A stretch of DNA of 64,000 nucleotides from the NCBI RefSeq assembly GCF_020177375.1, contig NZ_JAIWHV010000010.1:35244-99243 (forward strand), given 5' to 3'. A program made the translations under genes and the position numbers. Positions 19,027 to 27,456 of the stretch are shown here, in pieces (within the stretch, counting starts at the first letter, position 1; every line of letters starts with the position of its first letter). A model generated the notes under the pieces. It was given only the letters and a program-made list of their open reading frames with translations, had not been told where the DNA came from and did no database searches. This DNA is from Saliphagus infecundisoli (lineage in GTDB: Archaea > Halobacteriota > Halobacteria > Halobacteriales > Natrialbaceae).

Positions 19027-21681
19027 ATGAGCATGGACGACCCCGAACACGAGGACGCTCGCGAAGCCGCTCTCGAGGGCGAGTACAACCCGACCGAAGT
19101 CGAGGCGAAGTGGCAAGAGCGGTGGGTCGAAGCCGAGACGTACGCCTACGAGGGCGCAGCCGACCCGAACACGGCGTACGCGATCGACACCCCGCCACCG
19201 ACGGTCTCGGGGAGCCTGCACATGGGCCACCTCTACGGTCACACGCTCCAGGACTTCGCCGCCCGATTCCAGCGGATGGCAAACGGCGAGGTCCTCTTTC
19301 CGTTCGGCTACGACGACAACGGGATCGCCTCCGAGCGGCTGACCGAGGAGGACCTCGATATCCGCCACCAGGAGTACGAACGCCGGGAGTTCCAGCGGCT
19401 CTGCCGGGAGGTCTGCGCCGAGTACGAAGCGGAGTTCACCGAGCAGATGCAGGGACTGGGGACCTCGATCGACTGGAGCCACACCTACAAGACGATCGAG
19501 CCCCGCGTCCAGCGGATCTCACAGCTCTCCTTTCTGGACCTCTACGAGAAGGGCCGGGAGTACCGAAAGAACGCGCCTGCGATCTGGTGTCCAGAGTGCG
19601 AGACGGCGATCTCCCAGGTCGAGACCGAGGACGACGAGCGCGACGCCCATTTCAACGACATTGCGTTCGAACTCACGGGAAACGCGCCCCGCGAGGAGTT
19701 CGTCATCTCGACGACCCGACCGGAGCTGATTCCGGCCTGCGTCTCGGTTTTCATCCACCCCGACGACGACGCAAACCAGGATCTCATCGGCGAAACCGCA
19801 CGGGTCCCGATCTTCGGCCACGAGGTCCCGATCATCGCCGATGACCGCGTGGACACGGAGAAAGGGTCGGGCGTCGTGATGTGCTGTACGTTCGGGGACC
19901 GAAACGACATCGAGTGGTACCATGCTCACGACCTCCCCTTGCGGGTGGCGATCGACGAGACCGCGACGATGACCGACCTCGCGGGCGACTACGAGGGTCT
20001 GAGTACGGCGGAGGCGAGAACGGAGATCGTCGAGGACCTCGAGAGCGAGGGCCACCTCCGCGACCGCCGCGAGATCGTCCACGCGGTCGGCGTCCACGAA
20101 CGGTGTGACACACCCGTCGAGTACCGCGTCTCGAAGCAGTGGTACATCGAGATCCTCGATCACAAGCAGGAGTACCTCGATGCAGGTGCCGAAATGGAGT
20201 GGTACCCCGAGAAGATGTTCTCTCGGTACCGCCACTGGATCGAGGGCCTCGAGTGGGACTGGCTGATCTCGCGCCAGCGCGACTCGGGGATTCCGTTCCC
20301 GGTGTGGTACTGTACCGACTGCGACCATCCGGTGATGGCCGAGCGCGAGGACCTCCCGGTCGATCCGCTCTCGGACGAGCCGCCCGTCGATGCCTGTCCG
20401 AAGTGCGGGGGCGAGAGCTTCGAGCCCGAGGAGGACGTCTTCGACACTTGGGCGACCTCCTCGCTGACGCCGCTGATCAACGCGGGCTGGGACTGGGACG
20501 AGGAGAGTGGAGAGTTCCGAATGGAGCATCCTGAACTCTACCCGTTCGATCTCCGTCCGCAGGGCCACGACATCATTTCGTTCTGGCTCTTTCACACCAT
20601 CGTCAAGTGCTACGAACACACCGGGGAGGTCCCCTTCGACGCGACGATGATCAACGGCCACGTCTTAGACGAGAATCGAGAGAAGATGTCGAAGTCGGAG
20701 GGCAACGTCGTCGATCCCGCCGAGGTCATGGACGAGTACCCCATCGACGCGATCCGCTTCTGGGCGGCGAGCGCCGCCGTCGGCGACGACTTCCCCTACC
20801 AGGACCAGGACATCGTCGCCGGCGAGAAGCTCATTCGGAAGCTCTGGAACGCCTCGAAACTGGTCGACGACTTAGCGCCCGCCGATCCCGACGAGCCCGA
20901 GGAACTGGAGGCGATCGACCGCTGGCTACTGGCCGAACTCGACGCCGCCGTCGCGGACCTGACCGACCACCTCGAGAGCTACGAGTTCGCGAAGGCCCGA
21001 AACCGTCTCAGAACGTTCTTCTGGAACACGTTCTGTGACGACTACCTCGAGATCGCCAAAACGCGCGAGGACAGTGCCTCGACGGGCTACGCGCTCCGGC
21101 GAGCCCACCGCACGTTCCTGACGCTGTGGGCGCCCTTCCTCCCCCACGTCACCGAGGAGATCTGGCAGGCGCTGTACGCCTCCGAGGGCGAGCTCGCGGA
21201 GACCAGCCTCCACACCGGAAAGTGGCCCAGCCCCCAGGGATACGACGCGGATCTCGCGGCCGGCGAGACGGCGATGGAGGTCGTCTCCGCGCTCCGGCGC
21301 TACAAGTCCGAGCGCCAGCTTCCACTGAACGCCGACCTCGAACGGGTCGCGGTCTACGGCCCGATCGAAGGCTTCGAGGGCGTGATCCGGGACGTGATGC
21401 ACGTTAGCGAACTCGAGGCGCTCGAGGATCCACCGGAGATCACGACCGAGGTCGCCGCGATCGACCTCGACTACTCGAAGGTCGGCCCCGAGTACGGCTC
21501 GAAGGTCGGCGAGATCGACGCCGGGATCGAGAGCGGGGAGTACGAGGTTCGCGATGGGACCCTCCGGGTCGCCGGCGAGGAACTCGGTTCCGAACTGTTC
21601 GAGGTCGAACGCGAGCGGACCTACTCGGGCGACGGCGAGATGGTCGAGACCGAGTCGGCGGTCGTCGTCGTCTCGGAGTAG
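19027..21681 (+). CDS. valS: Valyl-tRNA synthetase
   Basis: The 884-residue class I synthetase charges tRNA-Val. The HIGH motif appears as GSLHMGHLYG near residue 60 and the KMSKS motif as REKMSKSEGN near residue 555. The editing (CP1) domain contains ISTTRPELIPACVSVF. The zinc-knuckle Cys pairs CTDCDHP and CPKCGGE are as in archaeal ValRS. The C-terminal anticodon-binding domain begins near residue 640. I use the ATG at 19027; another ATG at 19033 and a TTG at 18922 are possible. The gene is monocistronic. Confidence 0.96.
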   Translation: MSMDDPEHEDAREAALEGEYNPTEVEAKWQERWVEAETYAYEGAADPNTAYAIDTPPPTVSGSLHMGHLYGHTLQDFAARFQRMANGEVLFPFGYDDNGIASERLTEEDLDIRHQEYERREFQRLCREVCAEYEAEFTEQMQGLGTSIDWSHTYKTIEPRVQRISQLSFLDLYEKGREYRKNAPAIWCPECETAISQVETEDDERDAHFNDIAFELTGNAPREEFVISTTRPELIPACVSVFIHPDDDANQDLIGETARVPIFGHEVPIIADDRVDTEKGSGVVMCCTFGDRNDIEWYHAHDLPLRVAIDETATMTDLAGDYEGLSTAEARTEIVEDLESEGHLRDRREIVHAVGVHERCDTPVEYRVSKQWYIEILDHKQEYLDAGAEMEWYPEKMFSRYRHWIEGLEWDWLISRQRDSGIPFPVWYCTDCDHPVMAEREDLPVDPLSDEPPVDACPKCGGESFEPEEDVFDTWATSSLTPLINAGWDWDEESGEFRMEHPELYPFDLRPQGHDIISFWLFHTIVKCYEHTGEVPFDATMINGHVLDENREKMSKSEGNVVDPAEVMDEYPIDAIRFWAASAAVGDDFPYQDQDIVAGEKLIRKLWNASKLVDDLAPADPDEPEELEAIDRWLLAELDAAVADLTDHLESYEFAKARNRLRTFFWNTFCDDYLEIAKTREDSASTGYALRRAHRTFLTLWAPFLPHVTEEIWQALYASEGELAETSLHTGKWPSPQGYDADLAAGETAMEVVSALRRYKSERQLPLNADLERVAVYGPIEGFEGVIRDVMHVSELEALEDPPEITTEVAAIDLDYSKVGPEYGSKVGEIDAGIESGEYEVRDGTLRVAGEELGSELFEVERERTYSGDGEMVETESAVVVVSE

Positions 21682-22617
21682 CTACGGGCCGTCACCGCGA
21701 CAGCCGTCCGTGAGGGGGAGTCCGGCGAGTTGGGCGGCCGCGAGCAACACCCGCGCGTTCTCCAGGCCGCTCTCCAAGGCCTCAAGCCGGCGGCCGTGAT
21801 CAGCGACCGGCACCAGCCGGGCGGTCGTTCCAGAGGGGTCGATCTCGAGGACGGTGTAGGAAGCGGGGTAGGGCCCGAGCGCGGGCAGGGTAAACTCCCG
21901 GACGCCGCGGGTCCGAGTCACGGACGGAAAGTGGACGTGGCCGGTACAGACGAGCGGGTCGCCTGGAGCGTCCCGGAGGACGGAGACGAGCGTGTCGGCG
22001 TTCTCGAACACCGGCGAGGCCGCATCGACGGGGAACGCCTCGGCGGCCTCGAAGAGAAACGACCGGCTCCCGGGGAGGTTGTGGTGGACGGCGACGAGCG
22101 GATCCTCGATATCCGAGAGGCGATCGGCGAGCCAGTCGAGGGTCGATTCCGAGAGCCGGCCCGAATAGGAGTCGGTCAGCGAGCCGGGCGTCGAGGCGTT
22201 CGAGCTCAGTCCGACGAGATCGACGCCGCCGATCCGCTCGTGGAAGGGGAGCGATCCGGGCGTGTACCGGCGTTCGAACTCGCCCAGCGAGAGCTTCGGC
22301 TCCGATTCCCCGGCAAAGAGGTCGTGGTTGCCGGGGACCGCGAGGAGGGGGGGCTCGATGTCGGCGAGCAGGCGATCCAGGGCCTCGTACTCCTCGCGGG
22401 CCCCGCTCTGGACGAGGTCGCCGACGAAGACGACGGCATCGAGGTCGGCGCCGTTTATCGACTCGACGGCGCGCTCGAGGCGCTCGGCGGTCCGGTGGGA
22501 GACCCGCCAGGTGCCGGTCGCCGACGTCGAGAGGTGGAGGTCGGCAAGCAGGGCGATGCGCGTTCTCGAGTCGGCGGTCGGACGGTCGAACCGCCCGAGC
22601 AGGGGACCGGAACCCAT
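21682..22617 (-). CDS. Calcineurin-like metallophosphoesterase
   Basis: The 311-residue protein shows the metallophosphoesterase metal ligands in order: LADLHLS near residue 24, VVFVGDLVQ near 62, AVPGNHDLF near 93, AVHHNLPG near 178 and TGHVHFPS near 232. It has no signal peptide. It resembles cytosolic 3',5'-cyclic nucleotide phosphodiesterase-like or DNA-repair-type members, but the substrate cannot be told. A TATA-like GTATTACG about 30 bases upstream supports the ATG at 22617. It converges on valS and ends immediately at the valS stop. Confidence 0.88.
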   Translation of the reverse strand: MGSGPLLGRFDRPTADSRTRIALLADLHLSTSATGTWRVSHRTAERLERAVESINGADLDAVVFVGDLVQSGAREEYEALDRLLADIEPPLLAVPGNHDLFAGESEPKLSLGEFERRYTPGSLPFHERIGGVDLVGLSSNASTPGSLTDSYSGRLSESTLDWLADRLSDIEDPLVAVHHNLPGSRSFLFEAAEAFPVDAASPVFENADTLVSVLRDAPGDPLVCTGHVHFPSVTRTRGVREFTLPALGPYPASYTVLEIDPSGTTARLVPVADHGRRLEALESGLENARVLLAAAQLAGLPLTDGCRGDGP

Positions 22618-22643
22618 TACTGGAGACCGACCTGCCGCCGGAA

Positions 22644-22651
22644 CGTAATAC
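22644..22651 (-). promoter_or_regulatory. TATA-like box for the metallophosphoesterase gene
   Basis: GTATTACG on the minus strand is centred 30 bases upstream of the ATG at 22617, giving a transcript with almost no leader. Confidence 0.45.
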
Positions 22652-22723
22652 TGCCGGCCGTCCCCGTCCGAACGCCGACCGTTCCCCGTGTGTGTAATTA
22701 CCGTGGCGTATTCGCGGACATGG

Positions 22724-22731
22724 TAAATATT
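22724..22731 (+). promoter_or_regulatory. TATA box for the metE pair
   Basis: TAAATATT lies 32 bases before the ATG at 22760 inside an otherwise GC-rich stretch. It is the best promoter candidate for the two-gene methionine synthase unit. Confidence 0.6.
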
Positions 22732-22759
22732 AAGCGTCGGCATAGCCTACTCGACCGCG

Positions 22760-23761
22760 ATGACCGACTACGTCTCGACCACGCCGGGGTTGTTCCCGCT
22801 CCCCGACTGGGCGAAAGAGGATCTCTCGGACCTGAAGGGCCACCAGAAGGGTGACCTGATCGGCGGCGACGAGGACGGTGAGATCGCCGCGGCCTACGAG
22901 GAGGCCCGCGGCGAGGTGATCGACCGCCAGCGCGAGGCCGGCATCGACCGGATCGCCGAAGGCCAACTGCGGTGGGACGACATGCTCGCCCATCCCCTCG
23001 CGGTCCACGACGCAGTCGAGACCCGCGGGATCGTCCGCTACTACGACAACAACAACTTCTACCGCGAGCCCGTCGTCTCCGGCGATCTCGACTTTTCGGG
23101 CGACGTCGCGAGCGAACTCGAGGCCGCGAGCGACCGCGTCGAGGAGGGCCTCCAGGCGGTGCTTCCGGGACCGTACTCGCTCGCGGACCTCGCGACCGAC
23201 GAGCACTACGGCGACGAGGCGGAGTTCCTCGCCGCGATCGCCGACTTCCTCGCGGGCGAGGCCGAGGCGTTCCCCGACCACGAGACGCTGTTCCTGCTCG
23301 AGCCCTCGCTCGTCGAGTCCCCGCCGGAAGACGGCGAGGACGAGCGCGCCAGCGAGGCGATCGACGAGGTCGCCAGCGCGACGGATTCGGAGGTCGTCGT
23401 CCAGCCCTACTGGGGCGCCCTAGAGGAGAAGGTCTACGCCCACCTGCTCGATGCCGACGTCGACGCCGTCGGCTTCGACTTCGTCTCCGACCGGGAGGAC
23501 AACGTCTACAACCTTCAGGAGTACGGCGCGCCCGGCTCGATCTCGCTCGGGCTCGCCGACGGCCAGAACACGCTCGTCGAGGAGCCCGAGACGATCCGCG
23601 AGCGCGTCGAGTGGATCGACGACCAGCTCCCCGTCTCGGCGTTCGAGACGGTCTATCTCACGACGAACACGGAGACGTTCTACCTGCCGTACGCGAAGTT
23701 CGAGGCGAAACTCGAGGCGCTCGGGGAGGCCGCGGAGCTCGCGGAGGTGAAAGCCGCATGA
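22760..23761 (+). CDS. MetE-like protein, N-terminal/companion half
   Basis: The 333-residue protein has the MetE-type TIM-barrel pattern (DNNNFYREPVV, VLPGPYSLADL, FLLEPSLVE). It lacks the clear His/Cys zinc cluster of the catalytic half. Halobacteria encode methionine synthase as two proteins, and this is the first. It probably contributes folate or corrinoid-side binding, or structure, in the transfer of a methyl group to homocysteine. Its stop overlaps the second gene's ATG by four bases, which suggests coupled synthesis and complex formation. The division of work is inferred. Confidence 0.82.
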   Translation: MTDYVSTTPGLFPLPDWAKEDLSDLKGHQKGDLIGGDEDGEIAAAYEEARGEVIDRQREAGIDRIAEGQLRWDDMLAHPLAVHDAVETRGIVRYYDNNNFYREPVVSGDLDFSGDVASELEAASDRVEEGLQAVLPGPYSLADLATDEHYGDEAEFLAAIADFLAGEAEAFPDHETLFLLEPSLVESPPEDGEDERASEAIDEVASATDSEVVVQPYWGALEEKVYAHLLDADVDAVGFDFVSDREDNVYNLQEYGAPGSISLGLADGQNTLVEEPETIRERVEWIDDQLPVSAFETVYLTTNTETFYLPYAKFEAKLEALGEAAELAEVKAA

Positions 23762-24828
23762 CCAACGAGAACCGAGACCAGTTCCGACCCGAGGATCACC
23801 CGAACGACCACTTCCTGCTTACGACGGTCGTCGGGAGCTATCCCAAGCCCAAGTGGCTGAATCGTGCGAAGGAACTCTACGAGGACGACGACCACGAGTT
23901 CGACGACGAGGACTGGAACGAGGCCACTGACGACGCCGCACGCCTGATCACGGCCGAACACGAGCGGGCGGGCCTGGACGTCGTCGTCGACGGCGAGATG
24001 CGCCGGACGGAGATGGTCGAGTTCTTCGCCCACCGGATCGAGGGCTACGAGTTCAACGGCCCCGTGAAGGTCTGGGGACACAACTACTTCGACAAGCCGA
24101 GCGTGGTGTCGGAAGTCGAGTACGACGAGTCCTGGCTCGTAGACGAGTACGAGTTCACCGCCGGAGCCGCGACCCGCCCGGTGAAAGTACCCATTACCGG
24201 CCCGTACACGCTCGCGAACTGGTCCTTTAACGAGGCCTACAGCGACGAGGAGGCCCTCGCCTACGATCTGGCCGACCTCGTCAACGAGGAGATCGAGAAG
24301 TTGGTCGAGGCCGGCGCGCGCTACGTCCAGATCGACGAGCCCGCGCTCGCGACGACCCCCGACGACCACGCCATCGTCGGCGAGTGTCTCGAGCGGATCG
24401 TCGACGGCCTCCCCGAGGACGTTCGGGTCGGTCTGCACGTCTGTTATGGCGACTACTCCCGGATCTACCCCGAGATCCTCGAGTTTCCCGTCCAGGAGTT
24501 CGACCTCGAACTCGCCAACGGCGACTACGAGCAGTTGGACGTCTTCAAAGACCCCGAGTTCACGAAGGACCTCGCGCTCGGCGTCACCGACGCCCACGTC
24601 GCCGAGGTCGAGTCCGTCGAGGAGATCGAGGCAAACATCAGGAAGGGTCTCGAGGTCGTCCCGCCCGAACAGCTGGTGATCTCGCCGGACTGTGGCGTGA
24701 AGCTCCTCCCCCGAGAAGTGGCCTACGAGAAGATGGCGAACATGGTCGAAGCCGCCAGAAACGTCGAGGAAGACCTCGACGCGGGCGAGATCGATCTCGG
24801 CGAGCGGGCGACGCCGGCCGACGACTGA
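23758..24828 (+). CDS. MetE-like methionine synthase, catalytic half
   Basis: The 356-residue protein matches the C-terminal catalytic barrel of cobalamin-independent methionine synthase. TTVVGSYPKPKWL near residue 22 is the homocysteine-binding start. The zinc ligands are visible as GLHVCYGDYSR (His, Cys) near residue 224 and ISPDCGVKLL (Cys) near 305, with VQIDEPAL near 189. It should methylate homocysteine to methionine; whether the donor is a folate, methanopterin or methylcobalamin cannot be read from sequence. It is coupled to the preceding gene. Confidence 0.88.
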   Translation: MTNENRDQFRPEDHPNDHFLLTTVVGSYPKPKWLNRAKELYEDDDHEFDDEDWNEATDDAARLITAEHERAGLDVVVDGEMRRTEMVEFFAHRIEGYEFNGPVKVWGHNYFDKPSVVSEVEYDESWLVDEYEFTAGAATRPVKVPITGPYTLANWSFNEAYSDEEALAYDLADLVNEEIEKLVEAGARYVQIDEPALATTPDDHAIVGECLERIVDGLPEDVRVGLHVCYGDYSRIYPEILEFPVQEFDLELANGDYEQLDVFKDPEFTKDLALGVTDAHVAEVESVEEIEANIRKGLEVVPPEQLVISPDCGVKLLPREVAYEKMANMVEAARNVEEDLDAGEIDLGERATPADD

Positions 24829-24916
24829 TCTGTCCCGCCGGCGGTCGCGGACAACGGGACCGGCCGCGATGGACCGAGGCGCTTTTGACCGGTCCGGACC
24901 GAGGGGAGGAAGAACC

Positions 24917-25603
24917 GTGTTGTCGGTCGAACTCCACGTCCACTCGTCGCTCTCCTATGACGGCCGGGATCCCGTCAAGCTCATCCTCGAACAGGCCGAA
25001 GCCGTCGGGCTCGACGCGATCGCCGTCACCGACCACGACGAGATCGCGGCGAGTCGCGAGGCCGCCGCCCGCGCGCCCGACTACGGGCTGGTCGGGATCC
25101 CGGGGATGGAAATCTCGAGCAAGGCGGGCCACGTCCTCGGGCTCGGAATCGAGGAGCCGGTCCCCCCGGGGCTCTCGTATGCGACGACCGTAGAGCGGAT
25201 CCACGAGGCCGGCGGGATCGCGGTCGTCCCCCATCCCTTCCAAGAGTCACGCCATGGCGTGATGGCCCGGATCACCCGCGACGAGCTGGCGGAGGCGGAC
25301 GCGATCGAGGTCTACAACTCCAGGCTGCTGACCGGGCGGGCGAACCGCCAGGCCGAACGCTTCGCCCGCGAGTACGGCCTGCCGATGACCGCCGGCAGCG
25401 ACGCCCACGTGAGCGAGATGGTCGGCCAGGCGGTGACCCGCGTCGGGAGCGACGACCGCGAGAGCGGTGCGATCCTCGAGGCGATCGCCGAGGGGAAGAC
25501 CTCCGTCGAGGGCAAACGGACGCCCTGGCGGATCAGCTTCCGGCAGGCCGCCGGCGGCGTCAAACGCCGGGTGCGAAGCCGGCTGGCCGAGCTCTCGCGA
25601 TGA
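24917..25603 (+). CDS. PHP-domain metal-dependent phosphoesterase
   Basis: The protein is about 228 residues from the GTG at 24917. A GAGGGGAGGAAG stretch six bases upstream supports that start; an ATG at 24869 would add 16 residues. PHP motifs are clear: ELHVHSSLSYDG, VTDHDEIAA, VVPHPF and TAGSDAHV supply the expected His and Asp metal ligands. PHP enzymes hydrolyse phosphate esters, for example histidinol phosphate, nucleotides or nucleic-acid ends. Overlap with the next gene by four bases suggests a joint role with the asparagine-synthetase-like protein. Confidence 0.85.
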   Translation: MLSVELHVHSSLSYDGRDPVKLILEQAEAVGLDAIAVTDHDEIAASREAAARAPDYGLVGIPGMEISSKAGHVLGLGIEEPVPPGLSYATTVERIHEAGGIAVVPHPFQESRHGVMARITRDELAEADAIEVYNSRLLTGRANRQAERFAREYGLPMTAGSDAHVSEMVGQAVTRVGSDDRESGAILEAIAEGKTSVEGKRTPWRISFRQAAGGVKRRVRSRLAELSR

Positions 25604-26742
25604 CCGCGGGCGGACCGACGGAGCTTCGCGGCGGCGTCCTTCCTCGTATCCCCGGCCCTGACAGCGTCCGGGAGGCCCTCGACCGGACGGACCCCCTTCC
25701 CGGCACCGGCGGCTTCGCCGGATCGTTCGACGGCCGTCTCGTCAGGGACGTCCTCGGCCGGCGCCCCCTCTACACCGACGGCGAGGACTGGGCGTTCTCG
25801 CCGGCCGACCTCGACGACCCAACCCTCTTTCCGGCCGGAACGATCGACGACGACGGGGGCCGGGAGCAGGTATGGGAGCTTCCCGTTCCCGACCCCGAGA
25901 GCGACCACGACCCGGCGCTCGAGGCCGTCGATCGTGCGCTCGCCGAAAGCGTCGCGGACGTCCCAGCGGAGGGGACTGCTGTGGCGTTCTCGGGCGGGGT
26001 GGATTCGGCCCTGCTCGCCGCCTTCCTGGACGTCCCTCTCTACGTCGCCGGCTTTCCGGGGAGCCACGACATCGAGGCGGCGCGCTCGGCCGCCGCTGCG
26101 ATGGGCCGCGAGGGGGAGCTGACGGTCGTCGAACTCACACACGGAGCGGTCGAGCGCGCGCTCCCGAAACTCGTCCCCGCCATCGACCGGGCGAACGCGA
26201 TGGATCTCGGGATCGCCCTTCCCCTCTATCTGACCGCAGAGCGCGCTCGAGAGGAGGGCCACGACCGGCTCGCTCTCGGCCAGGGCGCCGACGAACTGTT
26301 CGGGGGCTACGAGAAGGTCGCGACCCTCGATGGACGTGTGGAGGCGACGACCGTCCGAGGGGCCGTCCGCGAGCAGGTCCTGGGGCTTCCCGACGAGCTT
26401 CCCCGGGACGTCCTCGCCGTCGAGGCCGCCGGCGTCCGCCCCGTTGCCCCCTACCTCCACGATCGGGTGATCGGGGCGGCCCTCCGACTGCCCCCGGAAC
26501 TGCTGGTCGAGGGTGGGGGGGACGGGCGACGGAAGATCGCCTTCCGGCGGGTCGCCTCCCGATACCTTCCTGGGGAGGTCGCCGACAGGCCGAAGAAGGC
26601 CCTCCAGTACGGCAGCGACGCCGACCGGGAGTTAGATCGGATCGCCCGACGAGCGGGGTACAAGCGCCGGATCGGGAACCACGTCGAGGCGTTTGTCCGG
26701 GCGCGACTCCGCGACGACGGGGCGACGGAGGCCGACGAGTAG
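25600..26742 (+). CDS. Asparagine-synthetase-like ATP-pyrophosphatase protein
   Basis: The 380-residue protein has an Asn-synthetase domain with the PP-loop VAFSGGVDSALLAAF near residue 127 and LGQGADELFGGYEK near 226, the two ATP/aspartate-site motifs. The first 100 residues look like a worn glutaminase (Ntn) domain: GFAGSFDGRLVRDVLGRRPL resembles its core, but the catalytic Cys after Met1 is missing. It may use ammonia or amidate another substrate. It overlaps the PHP gene by four bases. An asparagine synthetase role is less likely than a specialised ligase. Confidence 0.85.
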   Translation: MTAGGPTELRGGVLPRIPGPDSVREALDRTDPLPGTGGFAGSFDGRLVRDVLGRRPLYTDGEDWAFSPADLDDPTLFPAGTIDDDGGREQVWELPVPDPESDHDPALEAVDRALAESVADVPAEGTAVAFSGGVDSALLAAFLDVPLYVAGFPGSHDIEAARSAAAAMGREGELTVVELTHGAVERALPKLVPAIDRANAMDLGIALPLYLTAERAREEGHDRLALGQGADELFGGYEKVATLDGRVEATTVRGAVREQVLGLPDELPRDVLAVEAAGVRPVAPYLHDRVIGAALRLPPELLVEGGGDGRRKIAFRRVASRYLPGEVADRPKKALQYGSDADRELDRIARRAGYKRRIGNHVEAFVRARLRDDGATEADE

Positions 26743-26866
26743 CGAGGAAAGCCGACGTTCCGGGGACGGGAGGGCGGTCGAAACCGGGTGAAACGGTCGA
26801 CTCTCCGGAACCGCGTTCGGATACGCCCACTATAACCAAGTCCGATTCGGTGGTCGGTCGCCCTGC

Positions 26867-27160
26867 ATGGCGAGCAAACAACGGCTCCAGGAGGAATCCG
26901 AATCCAGGTATAGAGAGATGGGCGGCGAGGAGATGGTCGGTCCCGCGTTCCTCGCGTCGGTCGCATCGGTCGGGCTCTCGTGGTACTACTTCTTCGTTCG
27001 CGGCGACCGCGAGCGGGGGCTGTTCGTCGGGCTCTGGCCGCCGACGATCCTCGCCTTCGCGAGCTACATGAACCAGCGGCGGATGCGCCGCCAGCTCGAG
27101 GCGATCACGAACCCCGGAACGAAGATCAAAGACGCCATAGAGGGCGTAATGAAGAGCTGA
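26867..27160 (+). CDS. Small conserved membrane protein
   Basis: The 97-residue protein has a helical charged N-terminus (MASKQRLQEESESRYREMG). Two hydrophobic segments follow at about 24-43 and 51-66, then a basic helix RRMRRQLEAIT. No catalytic motif is seen. A TATA-like ACTATAAC at 26829-26836 fits a transcript with a leader of about seven bases. It resembles short haloarchaeal membrane proteins of unknown function. Confidence 0.65.
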   Translation: MASKQRLQEESESRYREMGGEEMVGPAFLASVASVGLSWYYFFVRGDRERGLFVGLWPPTILAFASYMNQRRMRRQLEAITNPGTKIKDAIEGVMKS

Positions 27161-27186
27161 GTCGGCCGATCACGGGCCCCGTCAGT

Positions 27187-27194
27187 CTTAAATA
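27187..27194 (+). promoter_or_regulatory. TATA box for the small RHH gene
   Basis: CTTAAATA is centred 28 bases before the ATG at 27219, in a GC-rich context. Confidence 0.6.
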
Positions 27195-27218
27195 CCCCCT
27201 CGCCGAAAGCCGAATCGG

Positions 27219-27437
27219 ATGCCGAAAGTAGAGATCACGATACCGGAGCACCTCGAGATGCAGATCGCCCAGATGGTCGAACGCGGCGAGTTCGTCAACC
27301 GCGAGGAGGCGATCGAGGATCTCCTCTCGACCGGTATCAAGGCCTACAAGACAAGCGGGCCGATGGACGAGGATGAGACCGGCGGCGGGCTCGAGGACGA
27401 CGGGATGATGGGCCACGACGACGAGTACGTCTTCTGA
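27219..27437 (+). CDS. Small ribbon-helix-helix (CopG-like) regulator
   Basis: The 72-residue protein starts MPKVEITIPEHLEMQIAQMV, then ERGEFVNREEAIEDLLSTGIK, a compact RHH fold like the haloarchaeal regulator CdrS. The acidic, Gly/Met-rich tail is probably disordered. A TATA box CTTAAATA at 27187-27194 lies 28 bases before the ATG, so the mRNA is likely leaderless. Such proteins bind DNA as dimers. The target is unknown, and no palindromic operator is obvious upstream. Confidence 0.82.
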   Translation: MPKVEITIPEHLEMQIAQMVERGEFVNREEAIEDLLSTGIKAYKTSGPMDEDETGGGLEDDGMMGHDDEYVF

Positions 27438-27456
27438 CCGGTCGAAACTCGTCCTC

